64,000 bases of DNA, from positions 3,543,501 through 3,607,500 of the forward strand of contig JAMPIT010000230.1 in NCBI GenBank assembly GCA_026261815.1, written 5' to 3'. The notes under the pieces were generated by a model. The model ran no database searches. It had not been told where the DNA came from and was given only the letters and a program-made list of their open reading frames with translations. Origin of the DNA: Monarcha castaneiventris obscurior. Lineage: Eukaryota > Chordata > Aves > Passeriformes > Monarchidae. The first letter of the stretch is position 1; the number at the start of each line of letters is the position of its first letter. The translations under genes and the position numbers were made by a program. Shown here piece after piece: positions 11,465-22,625 of the stretch.

Positions 11465-14400
11465 CACAACTGCTCCAAAAGTGTTGCAAAACACCAGAGA
11501 AATCTTGACAGACCAATGGTGCAGCCCTTGCCCTTGTCACAGATCTGACTGCTCTGATCTGATGCCAACAGATACACACTGAAGGCTCGCCCTGCCAGTA
11601 ACTGGGGACTGAAGCTGTTCTTAGGCAGCTTTCCTGCTCTCCAGCTCTGCTTTGCTCCACTTGGAATAACTGCCCTGGACAACCACATGGCTCTGCAGAG
11701 ACATTTAAAACTTCCACCCAAGGCACACAGTGACACCCTGGCAGGAGGAAGAGTTCTTCAGACTGCAGAGCCCTGACTGAATGACTGAAGAATGAACGGC
11801 ATCGCACCCTGTATCCATCAGTCCTGCACTGTATCCTTGGACAGACAACTTCTGCAGACACCACAGTCTGTGATCACCTCTGTAAGGAGCAAAAGCAGGT
11901 CCTAGTGCTGCTAACCTGGAACTAAGAGTGTGAACAGGCTGTTTTGGAAGTTTCATTGGTTTTCCTGTCATGCTTGTGCTCCTTAGTCAGTCCTTCCAAC
12001 TATCTGCAGAATCTGACAGCCAGATATCACTCCTGCCATCCCGTTAGAAAAAATGACCTCTCGAGCACTTTAGATTTACTTTACAGCCACAAAGCTGCCT
12101 CAGATTTATTTTGTTTTCAATCCACTCTTATTTACAAGAGGTTGTCATGGCAGCTCCTGTTATATTTGCTGAAGAGCGCAGCCCCAGGGACAGCAAAGCT
12201 CTTCCTGGAGGACAGCAGAGCTGTGACACAGCAGAACCCTGGCTCAGTGCTCCTGTCACCAGTCAGGCTCCCTCTTGGCGGGGGAAATCTCCCACAACAC
12301 CTACTCAACAGGTGATTTTCCAGTGCAAGTCAGGATTATTCTGTCTGTATTTGCATTTATATTCTCTACCGCTTCTTTCTCTATTTCCTCTGGGGAAACC
12401 AGGTATCTGGAAGGATACAGATTCTTCACACTAATTTCTCCTCCAAAGCTGAGGCTAACTCTAGCATGATTCTGGTCTGGGTTACCCCTACATCTAGAGG
12501 GCGATTCTTCTTAATACCAGCTCCTTTTCCTTTGACATCCCTTATATCAGGATATTTGGGATTATGTGAAAAGAAGTAAGAATAAAATTTTTGTTCTTTG
12601 ATATCCTGGGAAAACAAAGAAGCTTTTCTCAGAACTGTTTTGGAGAATAGGAAGGAAAACCACATTTGAGGACGCAGAAAGCAAATATATTGGCTGGCAC
12701 AGCATAGTCAAATAGCAGGAGCAAGATCTGGTTAGCCAAACTGTTTTTCACCTTTTCCAGCCAGTTTCACTGTTTCTTTCTTTACTGGGAGAATTCCTGC
12801 CAAAAATGCTTGCCCAGACACGCTGGTCTGGAGGTTGCTGCAGTCGGAGACCTTGGTGTCAGAAGAGGGCTTCCAGCAATTCTGTTGCAGAGGCTGCCCA
12901 CTTAAATAACAGACCACTAAAGCCTTGAATCCAGTAAACAACACAGAATAAACAGGATTCCTCTTGTATTAATGTTTCATTTCAAGGCTACTTTGGCAGC
13001 CAGGCCGATAAAGCTTCTCTGCAAGGGCTGAAGCCAAAGAGCCAGCGAGGGCTGGGGCATGCTGTGACTGACAGGCCAGGCACCAATTTCCAAAGTGTTT
13101 TGGGTGGAAGAAGAACCTTTTTATGGCCCCACCCAACAGCAGTCCAAAACGTCAGGGCTGGATAGCAAAAGAATATTTCACAAACAGCTCCCTGCTGGCA
13201 TCTTTTGCAACTGTCTATTCAACCATGCGGAATGACTGTGGACAACACAGGGATGTGAAATCTGTGCCCACGGTGGGGGGTCCCCATGAACGTGGTCAAC
13301 TCTTTGGCCACGTTTCAGAGGTGACTCAGGTCAGTAGAGCTTTGTGGTAGTCCCATAACCAACCTCAGCTGAAAGTCTGGGTTCCTCAGCTATAAACAAC
13401 TTCAGAGTCCTGGTGTGGGTAGCAGCACACAGTCCTGACTACGGATGGTGTCACCTTTGAGGCATTAACTTTTCTGCCTCACTAAGTTCTATATATGTGC
13501 TAGGATTGCACCAAATTTAAGGATGTGAAATGCCTGCCAGACATTACAGTTTCTTTTTACAACATAACTCAAGCAGAAGGTGACACTTTACTAAGGCAGC
13601 TTTTCAATATGGGGAGACAGCTACTTTAATAAAATAAACAAAGAAAACAACATACAGAGGAATTAAGCTGAGTGCTGACAAGAGCTCTGATCTCACAAAA
13701 AATTGCTAAAAGCCGCACTCTTCAGCATCACACCTTAACAAAGTCTCCTCCTCTGCTGATATTACTGAGCTATGAGCACTTCAAGTATCCTACCAAGGAC
13801 AAAGAAGGTTGGGATTTTTATTAACATCAGCTGTGAACAGTTTGTTTCATTGCACTTTGCACAGCAGCAGATTTTTTTTAGATCAACCTTGAATTCGTAC
13901 CTATTACAAGCCTATGCTACATATGCTAATAGCCTGTGAGCAGAATCCACAGTCTGGTCTCCGTGGAATAGAGGGCATAGCTTGGTAGCTCTGCTTGAAT
14001 AGAAAATTGTCTTTTTCTGAGAACAATCCTATCTAGACGCCTTTGGGGATTTATAACAAATCACTCCATTATTGCACAAGGAAAGATTCAAAACTGACAT
14101 ACACAGGAATTTCTGTCCTTTTGTTATTGTTGTTTTGATATACCAGTTATAGTAAAGTATAATAAGACTTGTTACATTCCTTTATTCCTTTAGGAGTAGG
14201 TTGCTCATTGCTTTGCTTTTCTCACTCCCCCATGCCATCTAGACTGCAGCATGTGTTTTGGAGAGAAATATATAAGTTGTACTGTGAGACTGAGGATGCT
14301 GGTGACTAAGTCTCAGCATGACTCAATGGGAGTGGGCAGGAACAGATGCACAAAGCTGGTTGGATTTGTGCAAGCCAGCTTTGTACTGCACAATGCTATT

Positions 14401-14510
14401 CCAATTTATGTATTTGCTATTACTTTAAGGCTATTTGTATTAAAAAAAAAAAAAAAAAGAAAAAAGTATAGGTCTGGAGAGTTTGAGATGGTAGAAATAA
14501 GATACAGAGA
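11465..14510. other. Unique non-coding stretch
   Basis: No repeat or gene is recognised. Overlapping minus-strand frames around 11335-11971 and plus-strand frames around 11944-12469 contradict each other, show no conserved domain, and some run into the neighbouring A-rich or LTR sequence. I treat them as chance. Confidence 0.55.
14442..14458 (+). repeat. A17 homopolymer
   Basis: Seventeen A followed by an A/G-rich stretch, about 60 bases upstream of the CR1 fragment. It lies on the 5' side of that element, so it is not its tail. Confidence 0.9.
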
Positions 14511-14515
14511 CTTGA

Positions 14516-14869
14516 TTGGTGAGGCTGTACCTTGAATCCTGTGCTCAGTTTTGGGCCCCTCACTACGAGAAGGACATTGAGGTGCTGGAGAGTGTCTAGA
14601 AAAGGGCAAGGGACATGGGGAAGGGTCTGGAGCACAAGTCCTATGAGGAGCAGCTGTGGGAGCTGGGGAAGTTTAGCCTGAAGGAAAAGAGGCTCAGGGG
14701 AGACCTTATCACTCTCCACAGCTCCCTGAAAGGACGTTGTAGCCAGCTGGGGGTTGTCTCTTCTCCCCAGACAAGCGAGAGGACAAGAGGAAATGGTAGA
14801 GATGACAGGTTAGCAGTGAACTCAATGATCTTAGAGGCCTTTTCCAACCTTAATGGTTCTATGATTTTG
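14516..14869 (+). mobile_element. CR1 LINE, 5'-truncated and internally deleted
   Basis: This is the 3' part of a CR1 retrotransposon in plus orientation. From about 14540 the DNA follows the end of the CR1 ORF2 (endonuclease/reverse transcriptase) reading frame. Translation from 14615 gives the CR1 C-terminal words KGLEHKSYEE, KRLRGDL and RTRGNG. After GAGGAAATGG near 14795 the element jumps to its last 50 or so bases (CTCAATGATCTTAGAGGCC, then CCAACCTTAATGGTTCTATGA). A segment of roughly 200-300 bases, including the ORF2 stop and the start of the 3' UTR, is therefore missing. The copy cannot be active. The good match suggests a moderately young avian CR1 subfamily. Confidence 0.93.
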
Positions 14870-14879
14870 TCCACAGCAT

Positions 14880-17060
14880 GAAGATTCCAGAGGCAGCAAG
14901 GTCCAGGGGTTACTGGGTGATTGTGCAGGACCAGCTGTGTGCACTTCAAGGTGGACACAGCATCAGATTTAAAATAACAGAAGGTAAGCCACCCTAAATG
15001 ACATGCCTGGAACAAATGGGAAATATTCAGTCCCAAAGAGGCACTATCTAAAAGGTTGTGGAGTAATGGCTGACTGAAATCTAATCCGGATCTCAATATG
15101 TGAAAATCCCCATCCCTCAGGTGATTATTCAATGCTCTATGTAAAAAAACTCACAGATGAAAACTTGGCATAAGAACACCAGCATATGTGCAATTTAAAG
15201 GCATTTCTTTCAGCTGCAAGAAGAAACGGACATAGTCCTAAAGAGCTACTGAAGCCACTTCTCCCCTGTTCTCACCAGAGGTCCTCCAGCTTGGATTGCC
15301 CCCACTTGGGCAGAAAAAGCTGCTAAAACTAAGAATCTCAAAGGGAAGGGGTTAAACAGAGTCATGAAACCAGTAATTCCTTGATATTTCCCTGAAAACA
15401 GCTGTCTTCCAAGCTGTTCTTCCTGAGTTATCCTGATCATGGGATACTGGCAACATCCAGCACACCCTTCTTAATTTCTGAAACTCTCCACTGCTCCTGA
15501 CAGGCATTAATCTCCAGCAGTCTACAGCAAATCCACTGTTTTTGTTTCTGAGGCTGTAGACAAGATCCATCAAAAAAGCTTTCAAGACAGCATAGATTAT
15601 TTTTTGTGTTGTTCTCAATCTCAGACTTAAATCACTAGAACACATTCCTATGCTGTTTACAGAAAAAAATGAAGTTTTCTTTCAAGCCTTGTGCTCTCCT
15701 GCCAGGAAACCCCACCACATCTCATTGGTGATTCAGCCTTTGCAGATGAGCTGAGCACAGACAGCCTGGGGTGGGATGGAATCCCTCCTGCCTGGAGCCC
15801 CATCATGTTTATAACATGCAGAGAGCTCAGGGCCGTATGGAAATGCTGAGGTGGAGGGTGCTGCTCTGCACCTCATCAGTAAATCACAGAGCAGCACAGA
15901 GGCACTCTGACAAAGCCTGACTACGAACCCCAAGCACACGACAGCCTGGTTTGTCAGCTCCTTCACAGCACGAACCACACAGCAGCGACTGGCAGCGTGT
16001 TTATTACAACAGCAGATGGACAACCCAGCGAACGTGCAAATAACGAAATGTCACTTAAAAAAAAGGGGAGGGAGAGAGAAAGTGAGAGAACAGCAGAGAA
16101 AGCATGCCAGGGAGGAAACCAAAATTCTCAACAGTCCCTGTGACACCAGCAGGATGCACATACAAACCCATTATTAAGTGCTATTCCTGGGTGCTCAGCC
16201 AAAGACAACCTTTCTCTGGCGAGACAGCTCATTCAAGAAGCACCCAAAGTTTAGAAACACAAGGTAAAAGCAAAAGATGACACAGCTCAGTCCTGGAAAA
16301 TGTGGTTAGGTGGGTGATGAGGGAATTAAGAAACCAGGACACACGACTCTAAGGAAGGATTGCAGGAGACTGGAAATGTTACCCTTCAGATGGCACATCA
16401 TACTCATACTTGCTTTCCAATACTTATGAGTTTGTCTAACATAAATGAGACACAGGATCCCAACGTGTTTACAGAGAAAAGCCAGCATTTGTTACAAAAT
16501 ACAATTTCAGCCACGGTGAAATAGCAGAACTGCAGGAAACAAAAGATGATTTTGCCATAATGTAATGAAAACACTTGAGCCACTGCAGCACAGGAGCAAA
16601 CAATCTGAAGAGAATTCAATGCAAGGATCATCCTGAGGCTTATTAAGTCATCTCCACACTTCAGTTACTTTAAAAGTCACTGTGTTTTGCATTTTTTATG
16701 TTTTTCCCCACTCTCTATTGGCCAAATCTCTTCAAAAACCATTTCCTGAAGGAAGAGTAAAGCAAAACAGAATCAGAACTGAAAACCCGCAGCTGATGGC
16801 CTTATCTGAGGAGGACTTGCAGGGTTCTCCCTTGCATATATATGACTAAAAACGGTGACATTCACACCAGGCAAAAGATCTCCGCCATAAATACTTGAAC
16901 TGCAACTATTATTTCCAGTTCCCTGCATTTAGGAAGACAGCTGCCTGTTGTCTCCTCTTTCCATTCTTGTCAGTCAATAACCGTGAATAATCTTGACAAT
17001 TAGAAGAAAGCTTACAGCTGGAAAGCCAGGCAAGTGAGGGACCTGCTCTGATCTAGTAGT
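14880..17060. other. Unique non-coding stretch
   Basis: No transposon or gene is recognised. A 163-codon minus-strand frame reaching from 15132 back into the CR1 is antisense to the element and is not credible. A purine-rich patch lies near 16060-16100. Confidence 0.55.
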
Positions 17061-17067
17061 CCCTCAA

Positions 17068-17143
17068 ATTAAAAAAAAAAGAAAAAAAAGGGAAAAAAAG
17101 CAGAAGCAAAGAGGAAATTAGGGAAGGAAAGGAAGAACAAGAT
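17068..17143 (+). repeat. Purine-rich low-complexity tract
   Basis: Long A and G runs (AAAAGAAAAAAAAGGG style) with very few pyrimidines over about 75 bases. Confidence 0.7.
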
Positions 17144-17611
17144 GATCCTGTGCTTTGTGTGCTGAAGACCGGAATGGGAGGTCAAAGGGGGACAGCACAT
17201 GGAGTCCATGGTGAGGAAATATTCCCCTCTTGATGCTTTCCTGACACATTTCCCTACATCATTCTGCAGCTGCAGAGAACAACTTCACATCTGTAAAGTT
17301 TACAGTTGCTTTGCTACAGCTTTTCTTACACATTTAGAACCACACGTAAAAAGAGACCAATAAATACAATATGCTTTATTTCATAAGCTAAAATAGTTTT
17401 TTTCTTTTCCCAAAAGAATGGATGTCTTCATTCATCACCCTCTGAACTCTTTATTTAAAGGTGCATTTTGCTGAAGCGGGCAACATAAAATGCCCCCCAC
17501 CAAGGACAGAAGAAAGCTCACGTTCTCAGAGACAACCCAGAAAACTTTATCACACTCATAGTACAGTATTCTGCCCAAACCCATCCTGCATGTCCTTTTG
17601 GTCCCACCCCT

Positions 17612-17797
17612 GACTTTGAGCTAAGAGATGCTGAGATTCTGTGCCATTCCTAGGTTTTCAGTTAGCAGTGCCATGCACACTAATAAATTACAATACATCA
17701 CTCAGACTTTGAGCTAAGAGATGCTGAGATTCTGTGCCATTCCTAGGTTTTCAGTTAGCAGTGCCATGCACACTAATAAATTACAATACATCACTCA
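17612..17797 (+). repeat. Perfect 93-bp tandem duplication
   Basis: Copy 1 (17612-17704) and copy 2 (17705-17797) both start GACTTTGAGCTAAGAGATG and end AATACATCACTCA. I compared them base by base and found no difference. Flanks differ (CCCCT before copy 1, TGCTGTGG after copy 2), so the unit is present exactly twice. Perfect identity in otherwise unique, non-selected DNA implies a very recent duplication, a length polymorphism, or an assembly artefact. Confidence 0.95.
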
Positions 17798-18119
17798 TGC
17801 TGTGGGAATGCAGAGCACTTTACAAACTGCATATCCAATCCAGAACAGCTTCATAAGTGGACTTCAGTGATGAGACCTTCATTGCCTGCTCTGGCTTTCT
17901 GGATTACCTCTGGGAAGGCATTAAGGATATCAGTCACTTGTCATCTACCCCACACTTTCTGTCCAGCTTAGAGAAAGCCAGCATCTCCAATGGGCAATTT
18001 GCTCCTGTTTCCCTGGTATGGGAGAGGCTGGACAACTTGCTTAAACTTTGGAGGATTCAACATAGGGTGAATGAACCGTGCATCTCACCTCTCCATCTTT
18101 ACTGTCTCTATAAAGTGGG

Positions 18120-18186
18120 AATCAAGTTGTGGGTTTGTTTCTGGTTGGTTTTTGTTTGGTTGGTTTGGTTTTTTGTTTTTGGGGTT
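18120..18186 (+). repeat. GT-rich low-complexity tract
   Basis: Alternating GGTTT, TTTGG and GGTTGG words with almost no A or C, immediately before the poly-C run. The strand asymmetry is extreme over about 65 bases. It also keeps several reading frames open by chance. Confidence 0.8.
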
Positions 18187-18205
18187 CCCCCCCCCCCCCC
18201 CCCCC
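18187..18205 (+). repeat. C19 homopolymer (possible i-motif / G-quadruplex)
   Basis: Nineteen consecutive C preceded by GGGGTT and the GT-rich tract. The opposite strand is G19, able in principle to form a quadruplex. Such runs are difficult to sequence, so the exact count is uncertain. Confidence 0.9.
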
Positions 18206-18239
18206 TTTATTTAGAAAGCAAGCTGTCCAAAGAAGGGAC

Positions 18240-18490
18240 TGCCTCTTACTACGGCGTAGGAGGCAGTGCCGAGCGTGGTTTACTCCGGCTCCTTCCCCAG
18301 CCCCGCCCGGCGGTACCCGCGTACCCATGGCAACACTCGGCTAGGGAGGTGCTCCATCCCCGCAGGAGGCTGAGCCAACTCCGGCAGCACAGCTCGCTCC
18401 GAGCTCCGGTGTTGGGCTGGCACAGCCCAGCTGGGGTAATTTCAGCCCAGTTTCAGTCACGGATTTGCTCGCTGCCGAGACGTGCTGCAG
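18240..18490. promoter_or_regulatory. CpG-rich cluster, candidate promoter or 5' exon
   Basis: By eye I count about 20 CpGs between 18249 and 18482, against near absence in the flanks. It contains an Sp1-type GCCCCGCCC at about 18299-18307 and a near-consensus RFX X-box at 18321-18334. On the minus strand an ATG in good context (GTTGCCATGGG, ATG at 18328-18326) opens a short frame. A possible donor GTAAGA follows on that strand at 18249-18244. Together these suggest a small CpG promoter, perhaps with a leftward transcript. No TATA box is apparent, and no protein is recognised. Confidence 0.45.
18321..18334 (+). promoter_or_regulatory. RFX X-box-like site
   Basis: GTACCCATGGCAAC matches the palindromic X-box GTTGCCATGGCAAC at 12 of 14 positions, and the right half-site is intact. 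RFX factors bind such sites in promoters of ciliary and MHC class II genes. Its position inside a CpG cluster makes it more credible than an isolated match. Function is inferred. Confidence 0.5.
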
Positions 18491-18499
18491 GCATCCCTG

Positions 18500-20930
18500 C
18501 AGTTGGGAGCATAATGAGGCTCTGTGGGCACCTCCAAGTGTTGCTAAGATGACATTTTCTTTGCACAGCTTCGGCTGCTGTGTAGAAAACAGGGTTAAAC
18601 TCCCTGATGGGGTGAGTGTCCAGTGGAGTGAGATGAAGGAACCACCGTGTCCAACTAAAAAAACCCAGAATTTAAATTTTAAGAAAACAGGCCAGCTATA
18701 CAACTTCTGAGAAAAAGCATGATTGTTAAGAGAATTTGCAATGTCCAAGGGATAGTAAATCTCACACTTCCAGACCTACCCACACTTGGGCACTTGTTAA
18801 GTGACCCTGGTCACTTGTTAAAGTCTGTCTCAAGGGAAGTGCTTCAAAAAGCATCACAATTCTGCTTGGAAGAAGGTGTTAGAAGACACCAGTGACCATC
18901 TCTGGAAGAAATATGGATAAAATACTTGCCCATCTGGAAAATCTTGCGAACAATGAGACAAACAGAAGAACACAACAAAGGGATTACTCACTCACACTAG
19001 AAATAGCCACCACTGAAAATAAATTTTTGCAGTGGGTCTGGTTTGGAAATAATCCTCAGATGAAAAGGGAAGAAATGACACATACCCAGGGTTTTTTTCC
19101 TAAGTATTGTACATGCAGTACTAAAATTTTGAGAAAGATATTTCCCCAAGTAAACTTCAGGCTTCTTTCAAAGACCATGACTTCATTTAAAATTTTTTTT
19201 TCCAAGAAATTATTCCTGGTTTAGATCTAGTGCAGGGAAGAAAACCTTACCAACAAGCCATATCAAATTCTGACTCCTTTAGCAGGGGTCTTCTGAGTTG
19301 AGCCATCTTATTGTTCTTTATGAGTCTATTTAAGCACCACAGTTACAATGGACCAATCTGAACATGCTGTGGAGAAAGGACAAGCAAATACAGGCTCAGG
19401 GAAACCCAACTGCAAACTTAAGCTTATTATCCACATACACCAAAAGTAATTTCTGCCCTCTGCAATGGCTTGGAAACCCAGCGGGCACTGGTGAGCTGAA
19501 ACAGGCAAATCTGCAGTTGATTTGGCTGACAGTTTGTGCATCAAAATGTGTCGAGAAGCATTTGATCCTACTTGGAGAGTGTGGGAAACATTTCCAGCTT
19601 AGCAGGACACCCTGGACACGGTGACAGATGGGCAGAGTACGAGCCTGGCATGGGAGAGGCCATTTTAGAACTGGCTGTTGCTCCAAGCCATGTGGCAGAC
19701 AGTCCAAACCCATTTGTCACAAAAAAACAAAGCTCACAGTGGAATTACCAAACCAAGGCTCAGGGAGAGCCCCTGCCTGCAGCTCAGCCTGGCACAGACA
19801 CCCACCCTGCCAAGGAGCATCACTGAAAACCTCCCATGAAATTAATGAGCACCCAAGAAGGAAACAAAACTAAGCAAAACCCAGCCAAGCTTTTTTTTTT
19901 CCTCAAGACAAACTAAATCCACAAGCAGGAAATTTTGATTCAGAATAACAATTTTATTTTTCATTACTACCAAAAATTAAGTTCATGCCAATAATATGGC
20001 CCTAAAATACTGGGTATTTTTTTCTCATCAGGAGCATTAATTCCCATCTATATGTACTGAACAGCTGTACAACTATTAGTATATATTTACATCCAAGTTT
20101 TATTAACACTTATTTTGAGGTCTATTAGAAATGGAAATTGGACTTAGAACCACAATCAGGCACTAGAAGTCATTAAATACCCATTAGGAAAGTGTCCCTT
20201 GCATCAATACAAAAAGGGTCACTTTATCAAAATATACATCAGTTCCAAAAGCAAAGGCACTGGCACCTACACTGAGATGCAGAAACAAACTCCCCTGGTG
20301 ACTGTGTCCTCCTCCCAGACGTAGATGTGACAGAGTTCAACTCACAGGCCATTACCATTTTTACACACATATAAAAGATGCTCTCATATAGAGCAATGCA
20401 TATGGGAAGGATATATAATCATACATGGTAACAAGCTCTTACAGTCTTTTAACTGCCATTTATTTTAAATTTAAGATGATTAAATATTTCTTGTCTTCAA
20501 ATCCGCTTGTCACTGCCCCTTCTTGGGTGGCCAAACAGGCTGAAATGGCAGGAGGGTTTTCTTCTCCTGATGGAAACCTGATGGCTCTTGGCTGCCTGAA
20601 GCAAACTCTGGTTACAGGTGATTTCCATCAACTCTGTGTTTTGCCTTTAAAGATTTGCACCAATATTGCATTTAATCCTCCTAGTTTCTTCTGGATGAAT
20701 GTCAGACATGCTTGTACAGATTGATGGGGTGGATTTGGGAGGGTGGATGAGTTTTTTGTTTATTTCACGCTGGGGCATTTTTTAAAAACAAATACATTTG
20801 TATTGCACTCCCAGTAATAAAAACGTCCTAAATTGAAGTACAACCAAGTCTTCTTTTGCTGGGTTTCTTCCCTTTGAGTTGAGGGCTGGCCCCTTGTCAG
20901 CAGGATCCATTTCATCCTGCTGCCCATCGT
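18500..20930. other. Unique non-coding stretch
   Basis: No gene or interspersed repeat is recognised. Short direct repeats of CACTTGTTAA occur near 18790-18820. Several overlapping frames around 19364-19873 lie on both strands and show no domain. Confidence 0.55.
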
Positions 20931-20934
20931 TCCC

Positions 20935-21075
20935 TCTTCCATCAGATAATCCTGCCCCCCAGGCTCCCAGCTGCAGCAACTCGAGTTCCCTCGCACCTCC
21001 CGGGGCTGCTCAAAGGCAGCGCCGCCGCTGCTCTCCAGCCCCTCCTGGACTCACGACAGGGGACAGAGCTGAGGG
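20935..21075. promoter_or_regulatory. Small GC-rich patch
   Basis: About seven CpGs in 80 bases (near 20980-21055), including GCGCCGCCGC. It is far smaller than the island at 22.2 kb and may be an outlying part of the same CpG-rich neighbourhood. No start site or exon is evident. Confidence 0.25.
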
Positions 21076-21264
21076 TGAAATCTCTTCCCCAAAGGCTGAC
21101 ACCCTCGTCTCTCCTGTGGCCCCTACCACAGTGAACAGCAAGCAAAACACACAAGATGCTGGCAAAATACCCTGCATCTTATACTGGATTAAATTTCATT
21201 TGCTATTCACCATCACCCCACTAAAGGAGGATCTTTAAAACCTCCAGGCTCTGATCACAGGATG

Positions 21265-21480
21265 GAGCCGCCTCATCCGTTTCGGACATTCATTATCTCA
21301 CAGATCCATTAATTGCAGTGCAAACTGCATGTGTTCAGCATTAATTCTGGCAATCAAAAGGAAAAAAATGCAAGGAGGAACACATGAAGCCTGTAATACA
21401 TCTCTTTATCCCGACAAACCTCATCAAATATCAAATTAAAATCATTAAGCAAAACAGCAGTTCCTGAAAACCTGTGATTT
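21265..21480. promoter_or_regulatory. Possible conserved non-coding element
   Basis: AT-rich and repeat-free, with two ATTAAT cores (CCATTAATTGCAG near 21307 and CAGCATTAATTC near 21338) flanking TGCAAACTGCATG, which resembles a POU/octamer-type site. It lies about 0.8 kb from the CpG island, a plausible place for a regulatory element. Inference only. Confidence 0.25.
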
Positions 21481-22015
21481 GGGGTTGCAGTGACTAGCCA
21501 CGGCAATTAGTTGCTCAGCAGTTCAGGAGGCTCTGAGATGAGCAGTAGGAGAAACCAAGCATTGCAGGATGCAGAGACCAGATGGTTTTAGGCTGAAAAT
21601 AAATGAACACCCCCCAAATGATAATCTCTCTTTCCAAAACATTAACGAAAAGTTATGCAAGGGGAAAAAAAAATAACAACCCCAAACCCAAGCTACATTC
21701 TTTAACTAGATAAAAGAACATTTTGTTCAGCCTTGGAGTATCTATTGTAATTAAATGCTCTAAAAACAGTACGACAGCCCCGTGCCAGTCATGCATACAA
21801 AAGAGACAAAACACGTTGAAAAAACCAAAATACCCAAGAACCATGCATTTCTTACACAGCCAGAAGAATTCCTGCCTCTCGGCAGACTCCTGCAGTGTAC
21901 TCGGGCATCCACCTAAATGCCTGCAAAACCTATTCTCCCCTGCTAGGATAAATAAATTTAACAATAAAAATAATCAAATCCAGAGAAACCCAGAGACAAT
22001 CGAGCCGCGGCTCTG

Positions 22016-22021
22016 ACTTAC
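22016..22021 (-). other. Candidate splice donor next to CpG island
   Basis: Minus-strand GAGCT|GTAAGT. The intronic six bases fit the donor consensus well, but the exonic side is weak. It is worth noting only because it sits about 150 bases downstream of a strong CpG island on the strand that would read leftward. Confidence 0.3.
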
Positions 22022-22164
22022 AGCTCTGAAAAATCCTGCAGTCTGGCTGGAAACGTCCATCGAAGAACTGCATTGAAAGCTTTTCCCTAAAGGCAAGCGC
22101 ATTTAAACATCTCGGGCTCTGCTACTGGAGCCGATGCTGCAACAGATGGGGACCAGGGCTGGGT

Positions 22165-22520
22165 GTGTTGGTGCCTCCCATCGCGGCTCGGCGCGGGGAT
22201 GCCAGGAGCGCTGGGTACCGCAGGAGAAGGAGGGCGGGTGGGTTTCTGCCTGCCAGCAGCGCCTCGGGCATCGCCGCGAGGCTCCGGGGCCCGGCTGCAG
22301 CAGCGGCCGCAGGAGCTGGGGCGGGGGCAGCAGGCGCTCGGACAGCGCGGGCAGGGAGCGAAGCATCGCTTCGGGGCCATGGGCTGGGGGCACGGGGGGA
22401 GCCGCAGGGGTCAGACAACCGCAGGCGGCTTTAATGCCATGGGAAGGGGGAAGAAAAAGATCCCGTTTTCAACAGCAGAAGTTTCGGATGACTGAGGCTG
22501 CGTCTGCATCGGTGTCGAAT
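22165..22520. promoter_or_regulatory. CpG island, candidate promoter
   Basis: The strongest GC feature in the window: I count about 29 CpGs between 22180 and 22432, including GCGGCCGC, GGGGCGGGGG and several GCGCG words. Avian CpG islands of this density usually mark promoters or first exons. On the minus strand a donor-like GTAAGT (22021-22016) lies just downstream of the island. That would fit a first exon of roughly 22022-22400 and leftward transcription. Open frames across the island are Ala/Gly/Pro/Arg-rich in several registers, as any GC-rich DNA gives, and I recognise no protein. Confidence 0.6.
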
Positions 22521-22625
22521 ACCTGGGGGAAGGCAGCGCAGAGCAGCAAAGGCATTTTCAAGGCTGGGGTCTCTGCTGCTCCATAACAGCCCTATTCCCC
22601 TCTTAACCACAGCTCCGCTTTGTAG

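Noticed and set aside
11335..11971. Overlapping minus-strand frames of 88-146 codons
   Set aside because: They overlap each other in different registers and run into the LTR-like block and A-rich tract; no family signature.
14980..14990. AGAAG|GTAAGC donor-like site on plus
   Set aside because: An isolated donor without an upstream acceptor, open frame or promoter; such sites are frequent by chance.
14641..15132. 163-codon minus-strand frame
   Set aside because: Its C-terminal part is antisense to the CR1 element; no domain or splice support.
18000..18120. Possible MIR-like tail (CTCTCCATCTTTACTGTCTC, then ATAAAGTGGGAA)
   Set aside because: Only a loose match to the MIR 3' half and no core; likely chance.
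17857..18552. Longest open frame in the window, 231 codons on plus
   Set aside because: It runs through the GT-rich tract and C19 run (coding Trp/Val/Phe then poly-Pro) into the CpG cluster. No domain is recognised, and low-complexity DNA keeps the frame open.
22087..22586. Several Ala/Gly/Pro/Arg-rich frames on both strands of the CpG island
   Set aside because: GC-rich DNA lacks stop codons in all registers; frames contradict each other and none resembles a known protein.
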